From: JAFARZ01 sp035651595
GTDB taxonomy: Bacteria > Actinomycetota > Actinomycetes > Streptosporangiales > Streptosporangiaceae
Length of the DNA stretch: 44,071 nucleotides
Assembly (NCBI GenBank): GCA_035651595.1
Contig: DASRFJ010000178.1
Coordinates: 1-44,071 of the forward strand
Direction of reading: 5' to 3'
Shown piece by piece: positions 32,387-39,917 of the stretch. The notes under the pieces are model-generated. The model saw only the letters and a list, made by a program, of their open reading frames with translations, was not told where the DNA came from and searched no databases. A program made the translations under genes and the position numbers. The number at the start of each line of letters is the position of its first letter. Position 1 is the first letter of the stretch.

Positions 32387-32734
32387 ATGGCTGAGAATTC
32401 CGTATATCTGTGTGTTCTGCTGTGGGCGCACCCTGGCCGTGCCACGGCGCTCGCCGCCTATGAGGACCGGGTGCTCGCCCTGCTCCCCTGCCATGGCGGC
32501 CTTGTCGTCCGTCGCGGGGCGGTGACCGGCGGCGCCGCGGATGCGCCGGACGAGATCCAGCTCCTGGAATTCGGTTCCGAGGCGGGAATGGACGCCTACC
32601 TGAACGACCCGCGCCGGCTGGCCATGGCCGCCGACCGTGACGACGCCATCGCCCGGACCGACGTGCACCGGTTCGAGCCGCGGGACCTGGCGAGCGAAGA
32701 ACGGGGGCGGGGCGAAGCACGTTTGTCGTTATGA
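32387..32734 (+). CDS. Small dimeric alpha/beta-barrel protein, DUF1330-like
   Basis: A 115-aa protein. VYLCVLLWAHPGRATALAAYEDRVLALLP, then GGLVVRRGAVTG, IQLLEFGSEAGMDAYLND and DVHRFEP follow the beta-alpha-beta pattern of DUF1330/ABM-like ferredoxin folds. No catalytic residues can be assigned. It stands between the divergent RpiR gene and the convergent sulfotransferase, whose stop it overlaps by 6 bp. The frame is open far upstream, but only the ATG at 32387, with GGTGGG before it, gives a protein of family length. Confidence 0.75.
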   Translation: MAENSVYLCVLLWAHPGRATALAAYEDRVLALLPCHGGLVVRRGAVTGGAADAPDEIQLLEFGSEAGMDAYLNDPRRLAMAADRDDAIARTDVHRFEPRDLASEERGRGEARLSL

Positions 32735-33613
32735 GGCTTGGTTGTGAAGCCAGGCGAGCAGGTCGGGCTGGGCCAGGGCGGCGGTGCGGGCGTGGTAGCG
32801 GTCCAGCTCCGCGGGGGTGAGCATGCGCGGGCCGGCGCCGGAGACGCCGCGGTGGAAGAACGCCTTGGTGTCCTTGAAGAAGCCCTGCGTGTCCGGGACG
32901 AGGTGGTCCACGTTGTCGCGCATGCGCTGGAAGGTGGCCGCCTCGACGAGCGCCGGCCACGTGGCCTCGGGGACCGCGATGCGGAGCCGCTCGGCCAGCA
33001 TGCGCATCTGTCCTTCCAGGTCGGACTTGAGGTTGTCGTAGTGGAGCAGCACGACGTTCGGCATGTCGCGGCGGTTCCAGGCGTCGGACATGTGCCACAG
33101 CACGCCGGGCAGCGAGTCGAGGTTCCGGCGCGGGTCCTCGTCGGCATCGATCCACCGGACCACGCGGTCGTGCAGCGACATTCCGGGCTCTTCGGGCTGT
33201 TGTTCGCCGGTGAGCTGGCGCATGCGCCGGTGGTCGATGTTGTTCAGGTGGTGGCACAGCGACACGTACATGTCGAGCGGGTGGCGCGCGGTGACGATGA
33301 ACGTCACGCGCTCGTCCTGGTGGATCCCGTCCAGCGGCGTGTGCGTCTTGATGAAGCGCCGGTGCCGCTGTTCGGCGAGCCCGTCCAGCATCATCCGCGG
33401 CGGCACGACCATGTGATCGATCCACGGCGACAGGCGCCACAGCGGCGCCGGAAGCTCGGGCGTCTGGAAGACCAGCAGCGCGCAGATCATCTGCACCCAC
33501 GTGGTGCCGGTCCGCGGCCGGCTGCTGATCACGATGTCGTCGGCACGGAACGGGAAACCCACCCAGCGGGCGCTATCCGCCTCGTGTGACCGGTAGTGAA
33601 CCGGGCGGCTCAT
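32729..33613 (-). CDS. PAPS-dependent sulfotransferase
   Basis: A 294-aa cytosolic-type sulfotransferase. The 5'-phosphosulfate-binding loop SRPRTGTTWVQ lies at residues 31-41, the 3'-phosphate-binding segment reads VTARHPLDMYVSLCHH, and the KTHTPLDG motif lies between them. Typical C-terminal PAPS-loop residues appear in FFKDTKAFFHRGVSGAG. It would transfer sulfate from PAPS to a hydroxyl or amine. The ATG at 33613 is 102 bp from the start of the divergent type III PKS, a layout suggesting co-regulation; a phenolic or hydroxylated polyketide made by that locus is an attractive but unproven acceptor. Confidence 0.9.
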   Translation of the reverse strand: MSRPVHYRSHEADSARWVGFPFRADDIVISSRPRTGTTWVQMICALLVFQTPELPAPLWRLSPWIDHMVVPPRMMLDGLAEQRHRRFIKTHTPLDGIHQDERVTFIVTARHPLDMYVSLCHHLNNIDHRRMRQLTGEQQPEEPGMSLHDRVVRWIDADEDPRRNLDSLPGVLWHMSDAWNRRDMPNVVLLHYDNLKSDLEGQMRMLAERLRIAVPEATWPALVEAATFQRMRDNVDHLVPDTQGFFKDTKAFFHRGVSGAGPRMLTPAELDRYHARTAALAQPDLLAWLHNQAS

Positions 33614-33715
33614 CACGTCGTGAGCGTAACACCGCGCCCAATCGGCCGGGCCGGCTGGTCCTGTTTCTCGCGTTCTCGTCGTAGCATTTCCTTGGACGGG
33701 ACGGATGGGGGCTAC

Positions 33716-34948
33716 ATGATCCGTAATTCTGAGGCGCTCAGCCTTGACCGGATGGGGACCGGTCGGCGGGCGGCGGCGATCGCGTCGGTGGCGAGCGCGT
33801 TTCCGGAGCGGTCCTACACCCAGCACGAGGTCGGTGAGCTGCTCGGGCTGGAGAACAGGGTCGTCAGGAAGCTGCTGCGCTCCCCGCACATCCGCAAGCG
33901 GCACCTGTACCTGCCGGCGGCGGACGCGCGTACCGGCCGCGTTGCCGAAGAGTCCGTCCCTGACCTGCAGGCCAAGTTCCGCGACGGCGCACTCGACATC
34001 GGCGTCCGGGCGATTCGCGCCGCGCTCGACGCCGCGTCGCTGACCCCGGCCGACGTCGACTACATCCTGTGCGTGACCTCGACCGGCTTCATGGTGCCGG
34101 GGCTGAGTTCGCTGTTCTCGCGGGAACTCGGCTTCGACCCGAAGGTGCTGCGCGCGGACCTGGTGGGCATGGGCTGCAATGCCGGGCTGAACGGCCTGAA
34201 CCCGCTCGTCCAGTGGATCAGGAACTACCCCGGCCGGATCGCGCTGCTGGTCTGCTGCGAGATCAACTCCGCGATGTACGTGGTCGACCAGACGCCGCGG
34301 ACGGGGATCGTGAACAGCCTGTTCGGCGACGGTGCGGCGGCCGCGGTGGTGACGTCCGGTACTCCTGCGGCTACTGGTTATGGCGGGACTGGGTTCCTGC
34401 CGTGGGTGCTCGACTTCGAGAGCTTCTGCATTCCGGAGCAGTGGGCGGCGATGCGCTTCGACTGGGACGCCGGGGCCGGCAAGTGGAGCTTCTACGTCGA
34501 CCGCGACATTCCTGCGGTGATCGGCGCTAACGCACGCGAGCCGGTGACGCGGCTGCTCGCGCGGAACGGCTTGTCGTTCGGCGATGTGCGGCACTGGGTG
34601 CTGCATACCGGCGGCGGCGCGGTCATCGACGCCGTCATGGCGGGGCTTGACCTGACCGAGTGGGACGTCCGGCACACCCGGTCGGTGCTGGGCGACTACG
34701 GCAACATCTCCAGCGGCAGCTTCCTGGTCAGCCTGGAGCGGCTGCTCGCCGAGGACTCGATCCGCGACGGTGAACTCGGCGTTATGGTGACAATGGGCCC
34801 GGGGGCCCAGATCGAGACGGCCCTGATCAGCTTCGCTGCTGGCGACACCGGGTCCGGGCCGACGTTCGAGCCGGCGTCCAGGCTGGCGCCCGGGCGGGCG
34901 TCCGGGCCGGCGCGTGGGCCGGCGCCCGGGCGGGCGAGGAGTGCGTGA
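33716..34948 (+). CDS. Type III polyketide synthase, DpgA-like
   Basis: This 410-aa thiolase-fold enzyme carries the complete catalytic triad: Cys154 in VGMGCNAGLNGLN, His297 in VLHTGGGAVIDAV, Asn330 in YGNISSGS. VTSTGFMVPGLSSLF and the FGDGAAAAVV loop are typical chalcone-synthase-family features, and the active-site context is closest to DpgA, which builds 3,5-dihydroxyphenylacetyl-CoA from malonyl-CoA. The DpgB, C and D partners are absent nearby, so the product may differ. The ATG at 33716 follows GATGGGGG; an ATG at 33752 is possible. The last ~25 residues are Pro/Gly/Arg/Ala low-complexity. The stop overlaps the desaturase start (TGATG), so both proteins are made together. Confidence 0.9.
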   Translation: MIRNSEALSLDRMGTGRRAAAIASVASAFPERSYTQHEVGELLGLENRVVRKLLRSPHIRKRHLYLPAADARTGRVAEESVPDLQAKFRDGALDIGVRAIRAALDAASLTPADVDYILCVTSTGFMVPGLSSLFSRELGFDPKVLRADLVGMGCNAGLNGLNPLVQWIRNYPGRIALLVCCEINSAMYVVDQTPRTGIVNSLFGDGAAAAVVTSGTPAATGYGGTGFLPWVLDFESFCIPEQWAAMRFDWDAGAGKWSFYVDRDIPAVIGANAREPVTRLLARNGLSFGDVRHWVLHTGGGAVIDAVMAGLDLTEWDVRHTRSVLGDYGNISSGSFLVSLERLLAEDSIRDGELGVMVTMGPGAQIETALISFAAGDTGSGPTFEPASRLAPGRASGPARGPAPGRARSA

Positions 34949-36804
34949 TGTCCGAGACGATCAGCCGGAGTTCCCCGCATACCGGGACTGTGCTGCCGGA
35001 GGGCAGGCCGTTCTGGATTGTCGACGGGAAGGCCTACGACCTGACCGACTGGATGGCGCTGCACCCGGGCGGCGCGACCTGGTTCAAGACCACGCAGGGC
35101 CGGGACATCAGCGCGCTGCTGCACACCTATCACCGCGATCCGCTCAAGCTGCGGAAGATCCTGGCGCGCTACGAGATCGACGGCTTCACCGAGCGCGATG
35201 TGCTGCCGAAGATGGGGATCCCGCCGTTCCTGCTGGCGCCGGATTTCGACGCGTCGGTTGACCTGCCTCGGCTCGACTACCGGGACTCCGGCAGCCTGCT
35301 CGCCTCGGTGCGTTCTCAGGTGAACGCCAAGCTGCCGAAGGCCGCACTGCGGCGCTATGACCGGCTGTTCGACGTGGTGACGTGGACCATCGGGCTTGTG
35401 CATCTGGCGGCGCTCGGGTTGATGGTCACCGGGACGCTGGCGTGGTGGGTGTGCGTTCTTCTGATGGTCGTGACGAGGACGGCGCTGGCCGGTGCGGGGC
35501 ACTACCACCTGCACCGGAAGTGGAACGACCGGGGCCGGTTCACCATCCCTATTGGGAAAGCACTATTCGACATCAACTATGTGGGCACGAGCCTGATCGG
35601 CACCGACGGGCACGTGCTGCTGCACCACCCGTACCTTGGGTCGGGCGCGGACGTGAAGAAGACGTTCTTCGACCGGATGCTTCGGCTGCACCCGGTGCTG
35701 CGGATTCCCGGGTACACGCTGCATAAGTTCGGCATCTGCCTGCTGGGGCTGCCGCTGCGGGCCCGGGAGATCGGCAAGTTCGAGCACCCGCGGACCAGGC
35801 CGGCCCAAGATGGCGGGCTGCGCGGGCTGATCGGATTCCTGCGCGGGGGCCGGCGATCTTCGTCTTCGGAGTCTGCGGGGTCTACGGGGTCTACGGGGTC
35901 TGCGCCGGCGCGGAAGCCGGGCGAGGCGATCCGGGCGGACTTCTGGTCGATCCGGCTGTGGATGGTGATCGAGTTCGCGCTGTGCGCGGCGACCGGCTAC
36001 ATCGTGCCGTGGATCATCCAGTTCGTGCTCACGCTGTGGTTCAACACGTTCCTGGTCGTGGCCAGCCACGACTTCGAGGAAGCGGCGGGCGACGACGAAC
36101 TGGACGTCATCCCCGCGCCGCTGCGGGACGACTGGGCGGCGCGGCAGATCTGCCTGAGCTACGACCTCAGCATCGTCGGCAACCGGTGGATCGACCTGTG
36201 GCTCAGCGCCGGGCTGAGCCCGCACCGCGTGCACCATGTGCTGCCGTTCCAAGGCTCCGGGTTCGCCAACCTCATGTCGGAGAGCGCGGTGCGGGAGGCG
36301 TGCGCGGAGGCCGGGATCGCGTGGGAACGCCCGCGGAACCTGCTGTTCAACCGGTTCCCCATCGTCATCAAGCACTACCTGCTCGCACCCGTCATGGCCG
36401 GCCCGCCCCCCGGGATGGGTGGGCCGGGCGGGCCGCCGCCTGGGCCGATGCCGGGTGGCCCCCCGCCGGCGGGTGCGCCGTCGCTCGGACCCCCGCCGAC
36501 GGGGACGCATCCTGGCGGTCCCCCGCCGCCCGCTGGTGCACGCCCTGGCGGTCCCCCGCCGCTAGGTGGTCCGCCAATGGATGGTCCGCCGCCGTTCGGC
36601 GGCCCTCCGCCGCTGGACGGTCCGCCGTTCGGCGGCCCTCCGCCGTTGGGACCTCCGCCGCCTGGCGCGCCGCCGTTCGGCGCCGGTGGTCCTCCCCCGG
36701 GACTGCCCCGGCCGCCTGCGGAAAAGCCGCGGATCACCGTCGGCGGCCAGCTCGCCGAACTCGTGCGCTACTCCATCGACGGTTGGCGGGGCATCGGCGT
36801 CTGA
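34948..36804 (+). CDS. Cytochrome b5-fatty-acid-desaturase/hydroxylase fusion with Pro/Gly-rich tail
   Basis: This 618-aa membrane oxygenase-like protein reads from the ATG at 34948 (GAGGAG six bases before). The N-terminal cytochrome b5 domain has the haem motif HPGG (His39) and candidate second ligands His59/His62. The membrane part has all three histidine boxes of di-iron desaturases: HYHLH (about 180), HVLLHH (about 224) and HRVHH (about 429), with four or more hydrophobic helices between. Residues ~483-592 are almost only Pro and Gly with scattered Met/Ala/Phe, and a conserved-looking tail (ITVGGQLAELVRYSIDGWRG) follows. It probably oxidises, hydroxylates or desaturates the product or starter chain of the coupled type III PKS. 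Confidence 0.87.
   Translation: MSETISRSSPHTGTVLPEGRPFWIVDGKAYDLTDWMALHPGGATWFKTTQGRDISALLHTYHRDPLKLRKILARYEIDGFTERDVLPKMGIPPFLLAPDFDASVDLPRLDYRDSGSLLASVRSQVNAKLPKAALRRYDRLFDVVTWTIGLVHLAALGLMVTGTLAWWVCVLLMVVTRTALAGAGHYHLHRKWNDRGRFTIPIGKALFDINYVGTSLIGTDGHVLLHHPYLGSGADVKKTFFDRMLRLHPVLRIPGYTLHKFGICLLGLPLRAREIGKFEHPRTRPAQDGGLRGLIGFLRGGRRSSSSESAGSTGSTGSAPARKPGEAIRADFWSIRLWMVIEFALCAATGYIVPWIIQFVLTLWFNTFLVVASHDFEEAAGDDELDVIPAPLRDDWAARQICLSYDLSIVGNRWIDLWLSAGLSPHRVHHVLPFQGSGFANLMSESAVREACAEAGIAWERPRNLLFNRFPIVIKHYLLAPVMAGPPPGMGGPGGPPPGPMPGGPPPAGAPSLGPPPTGTHPGGPPPPAGARPGGPPPLGGPPMDGPPPFGGPPPLDGPPFGGPPPLGPPPPGAPPFGAGGPPPGLPRPPAEKPRITVGGQLAELVRYSIDGWRGIGV
36394..36726. repeat. Pro/Gly-coding low-complexity repeat in the desaturase gene
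   Basis: About 330 bp of degenerate GGPPP-type codon repeats encode a ~110-residue Pro/Gly-rich segment near the C-terminus. Units such as FGGPPPL and DGPP recur irregularly, consistent with slippage-driven growth. Length is probably variable between strains, and assembly errors are possible here. Confidence 0.8.
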
Positions 36805-36806
36805 CG

Positions 36807-36971
36807 CTAGAGGCCCGTCACATTGTCGATCTGCTCGCGAAGGATGCCGGCGTGCCCGGCGTGCCGTCCGGTCTCCTCGATCATGTGCGCCACGATCCGG
36901 CGCAGCGCCACCTTACGCGTCTCCCCCGGGTGGCCCTTGGAGTGACTGGCGGCCCCGCTAGGGTTACACAT
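36807..36971 (-). pseudogene. C-terminal remnant of a DinB/DUF664-family protein
   Basis: A 54-codon minus-strand frame encodes KVALRRIVAHMIEETGRHAGH, where a His and a Glu/Arg pair match the last helix of DinB/DUF664 proteins, then AGILREQIDNVTGL and a TAG stop. Full members are about 165-175 residues; about two thirds is missing. An ATG at 36971 happens to open the frame, so a short peptide could be translated, but the four-helix fold cannot form. Confidence 0.65.
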
Positions 36972-37123
36972 GTCTTGGTACGCCAAACCGACGCTTTCGC
37001 GTCCGTTTTATCCTCGTATATGCCGATTCGCGACGTCGGTTTCGCTTACAAAGACACACTAGGTATCGGCCGCCGGCCGGGCTGCGGCCTCCTCGTCCCG
37101 CATCCCGCTTCTCCAGCATGCCG

Positions 37124-37249
37124 ATTGCGCAATTGAGCCCACTAGACGGTGTCTCCGCGCAACCAAGCAGCCCGGCGGCCAAGTCGATCGGCTGACTAAC
37201 TCTCACTGGACCGCAATTTGACACGCTCTAGTGGGCTCAACTACGCAAT
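37124..37249. repeat. 126-bp element with 23-bp terminal inverted repeats (possible MITE or IS remnant)
   Basis: The arms at 37124-37146 and 37227-37249 are inverted copies matching at 21 of 23 positions, including a perfect inner 14 bp (TTGAGCCCACTAGA and its complement). They flank 80 bp without a gene. Close to the right arm, CGCAATTTGACACG (37212-37225) and CGCAATTGACACG (37244-37256) form an additional direct repeat. The surrounding 36972-37336 has no gene I can support. Confidence 0.65.
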
Positions 37250-37336
37250 TGACACGTTCGGCGACGCGCCGCGCCCGAACGCGTCCCCGCGCCCGGCGCC
37301 ACGACAGGCCGACAGGCACCCCGAGCCCCGGAACCG

Positions 37337-37957
37337 TCAGCCGGTCAGGCCAGCACCGACTAGGTCGAGGAGGGCGGACTGGGAGACTCCGTCCGATCCG
37401 ATCACGAGGTCCGCGGACGGGCCGTCGATGAGCAGGGTGACCGCCCGGGGCGACGAGGCCGGAAGCAGCCAGGCCCGGTAGTGCCCGGCGGTGACCTGCC
37501 GGGCTCCCCGCGGCAGCGCACCCGAGGTCGAGACCGGCGCGAGCATCATCACGACGCACGCCCCCGACGAGCTCGCGGCGACCTCCGCAGCGGCAACACT
37601 GGAAGAACGCTGCGCCGGAACGGCAGCGCACGAGGCGGCCTTCGCGCTCCGGTATCGCCCCGGCAGCTTCAGCTCGTAGGAAGCAAGCCGCAGCATAACC
37701 GGCCCATCAGCGGGCGACCCGCCGTAAGCGGCCGCGGCATCTTGCGGAGCCGACGGCCCGGAATTCAGCAATCCGACCGGGACCCCGATCCCGGCACAGG
37801 CCACCAGCAGGCCAAACGCACCGGCCAGCCGCCGGCGGCGGCCCCGCCGGTAGCGGGCGATGACCACCCCGGCGAGCCCGTCGCGGGGCACCACATCGTC
37901 AAGTTCACATTCGACCGCGAACTTCAGGCTGAACTCGTCATCAGCGTGGATTGACAC
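37337..37957 (-). CDS. Single-pass membrane protein, probable anti-sigma factor of the adjacent ECF sigma
   Basis: This 206-aa protein starts at the GTG at 37957, overlapping the end of the sigma gene by 17 bp. A ~40-residue cytoplasmic part (DEFSLKFAVECELDDVV) ending in an Arg cluster precedes one transmembrane helix (about 44-64). The extracytoplasmic region of ~140 residues contains two Cys and segments such as YELKLPGRYRSAKAASC. No zinc-binding motif is visible. Small membrane proteins translationally coupled to SigE-type ECF genes usually hold the sigma factor inactive. The family of the outer domain is unknown to me. Confidence 0.7.
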   Translation of the reverse strand: MSIHADDEFSLKFAVECELDDVVPRDGLAGVVIARYRRGRRRRLAGAFGLLVACAGIGVPVGLLNSGPSAPQDAAAAYGGSPADGPVMLRLASYELKLPGRYRSAKAASCAAVPAQRSSSVAAAEVAASSSGACVVMMLAPVSTSGALPRGARQVTAGHYRAWLLPASSPRAVTLLIDGPSADLVIGSDGVSQSALLDLVGAGLTG

Positions 37958-38480
37958 GACGAACCTTCTTTTCCTCAGCGGACAGCAGCATTCGCAATTG
38001 TTCCAGCCCTCTGCTGGCCGCGGATTTGACAGTTCCCTCGGCGATCGCGAGGGACGCGGCGGTCTCGGCGACCGTCGCGTCGAGCAGGTACCGGAAGACG
38101 AGAACCTCGCGCTGCACGTCCGGCAGCTGGCGCAGCGCCCGGACCAGGACGTGCCGCCGGTCGACCGCCTCGGCGAACGACACCACCGACGCCAGGTCGC
38201 CCAGGTCGGACAGCACCCCGACAGACTCCGGGTGCCGGGACCGGTGCCGCCACCGCTCCCGGCACACGTTGACCAGGACCGCGCGGCTGTACGCCTCCGG
38301 TGCGTCGCGGGCCCGGTCCCAGCGGCGGAACGTACGCAGCAGGGTGAGCTGCAACGCGTCTTCGGCCTCTTCGCGGGAGTTGAGCAGCACGAGGGCCGCA
38401 CGCAGCAGCGACGGGGACGCTGCCTCGACGAAAGCGGTGAACGCGGCTTCCCGCGCAGAGGCCCCCGTAAGACGTCTCAC
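37941..38480 (-). CDS. ECF RNA polymerase sigma factor, SigE family
   Basis: A 179-aa sigma factor. Region 2 includes LLRAALVLLNSREEAEDALQ and TLLRTFRRWDRARDAPEAYSR; region 4 includes LRQLPDVQREVLVFRYLLD and SLAIAEGTVKSAASRGLEQLR. That length and motif set correspond to the actinobacterial SigE-family of small ECF factors. The start is GTG at 38480. It is transcribed after secY (41 bp gap) and overlaps the membrane protein that follows. The upstream gene being a protein-translocation channel may hint at an envelope-stress role, which is inferred. Confidence 0.9.
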   Translation of the reverse strand: MRRLTGASAREAAFTAFVEAASPSLLRAALVLLNSREEAEDALQLTLLRTFRRWDRARDAPEAYSRAVLVNVCRERWRHRSRHPESVGVLSDLGDLASVVSFAEAVDRRHVLVRALRQLPDVQREVLVFRYLLDATVAETAASLAIAEGTVKSAASRGLEQLRMLLSAEEKKVRRVNPR

Positions 38481-38521
38481 GGAACCTTGAATGCCGGCGA
38501 CACGAGAAAGGTTCCATCGAT

Positions 38522-39856
38522 TTACCGGAGGAACCCTCCGTAGTTGCGCTGCTGCAGCTGGCTCTCGACCTGCTTGACCGTGTCCAGCCCGACGCCCACC
38601 ATGATCAGCAGGCTCACCCCGCTGAACAGGAACTGGTCCTGGACGCCGATCCTGCCGAGCACGTACATCGGGAACATGGCGATCAGCGCCAGGTACACGG
38701 CCCCCGGCACGGTGATGCGCAGCAGCACGTACGAGAGGTACTCCGCGGTCGGCCGCCCCGGCCGGATCCCCGGCACGAAGCCGCCGTACTTCTTCATGTT
38801 CTCCGCGACCTCCGCCGGGTTGAACGTGATTGACACGTAGAACCAGGTGAACCCCGCGATCAGCAGGAAGAACATCAGGTAGTAGACCGAGCTGACCGGC
38901 CCGGCACCCACGGAAAGATACCGGTCAACCCAGTTCTGCCACCAGCGCGGATGGCTCGTGCTGCCGAACATCGAGACGGCCAGCTGCGGGATATACAGCA
39001 GCGACGAGCCGAACATCACCGGCACGACCCCCGCCTGGTTCACCTTCAGCGGGATGAACGTGGACGTCCCGCCGTACATCCGCCGCCCCGCCATCCGCTT
39101 CGCGTACTGCACCGGGATCCGGCGCTGCGCCTGCTCCATGAACACGACGAACGCGATCACCGCGATGATCACGGCCACCGTGGCAACCGCGTACCAGAAT
39201 CCGCGAGCGGAGTAGACCTGCTCGACCTCGCCGGGGATGACCGCGAGAACGCTGGTGAATAGCACGACGGACATGCCGTTGCCGATCCCGCGGTCGGTGA
39301 TCAGCTCGCCCATCCACATGATCACCGCGGTGCCCGACACCATCGTGACCAGCATCGTGCCCAGGGTCAGCACAGTCGGGTGCGGGATCAGCGGATGCTG
39401 AGTCGCGGTGCAGTCGGTGCCGGGGAACAGGTTGCCGAGCCTGGCCGCCTCGATGTAACTGGCGGACTCGATGACGGCCAGCCCGATCGTCAGGTACCTG
39501 GTGTACTGGGTGATCTTCGCCTGGCCCGACTGGCCGTCCTGCCGGAGCGCCTGGAGCCGCGGGATGACCTGCGTGAGCAGCTGGACGATGATGCTCGCGG
39601 TGATGTACGGCATGATCGTCAGCGCGAACACCGACAGCCGCAGCAACGAGTTGCCGCTGAGCACGTTCAAGACCGCCAGCGCCCCCGCCGAGCCACTCGA
39701 CGGCGCCAGGCCGGTGCAGTGCGCGACGTTCGCCTCGGACACCCCCGGTGCGGGCAGGTACGAGCCGAACCGGTACAGCACGATCATGCCGAACGTGAAC
39801 AGCAGCTTGGGACGCAGATCCGGCGTGCGGAAGGCCCGTACGAAGGTCGACAGCAT
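38522..39856 (-). CDS. secY: Preprotein translocase channel subunit SecY
   Basis: This 444-aa protein has ten hydrophobic helices. Family motifs are the N-terminus FVRAFRTPDLRPKLLFTFGM, IMPYITASIIVQLLTQVIP, GTAVIMWMGELITDRGIGNG with ISIF-like loop residues, the RRIPVQYAKRM cytoplasmic loop, and FVPGIRPGRPTAEYL. All regions needed for a channel seem present and the length is normal. Actinobacterial secY normally sits between rplO and adk in the ribosomal spc operon; here it lies between an FMN-reductase operon and an ECF sigma gene, so this may be a second, specialised copy. AAGGGG lies just before the ATG. Confidence 0.93.
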   Translation of the reverse strand: MLSTFVRAFRTPDLRPKLLFTFGMIVLYRFGSYLPAPGVSEANVAHCTGLAPSSGSAGALAVLNVLSGNSLLRLSVFALTIMPYITASIIVQLLTQVIPRLQALRQDGQSGQAKITQYTRYLTIGLAVIESASYIEAARLGNLFPGTDCTATQHPLIPHPTVLTLGTMLVTMVSGTAVIMWMGELITDRGIGNGMSVVLFTSVLAVIPGEVEQVYSARGFWYAVATVAVIIAVIAFVVFMEQAQRRIPVQYAKRMAGRRMYGGTSTFIPLKVNQAGVVPVMFGSSLLYIPQLAVSMFGSTSHPRWWQNWVDRYLSVGAGPVSSVYYLMFFLLIAGFTWFYVSITFNPAEVAENMKKYGGFVPGIRPGRPTAEYLSYVLLRITVPGAVYLALIAMFPMYVLGRIGVQDQFLFSGVSLLIMVGVGLDTVKQVESQLQQRNYGGFLR

Positions 39857-39917
39857 GCCCCTTGAATGCCGCCGCCCGTTCTCAGGTTCCTTTATTCAGA
39901 ACGACAGCGGTACTTGT

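Noticed and set aside
33716..34948. Calling the locus a dihydroxyphenylglycine (Dpg) pathway
   Set aside because: Only the DpgA-like enzyme is present. DpgB, DpgC, DpgD, an aminotransferase and NRPS genes are all absent from the surrounding sequence.
36375..36737. Gly/Pro/Asn-rich minus-strand frame resembling a PE-PGRS or collagen-like protein
   Set aside because: It is the complement of the Pro/Gly-coding tail of the desaturase; low complexity explains it on both strands.
36964..37224. 86-residue minus-strand frame in the gap after the DinB remnant
   Set aside because: No family features; it runs through the inverted-repeat element and overlaps the DinB fragment in another frame.
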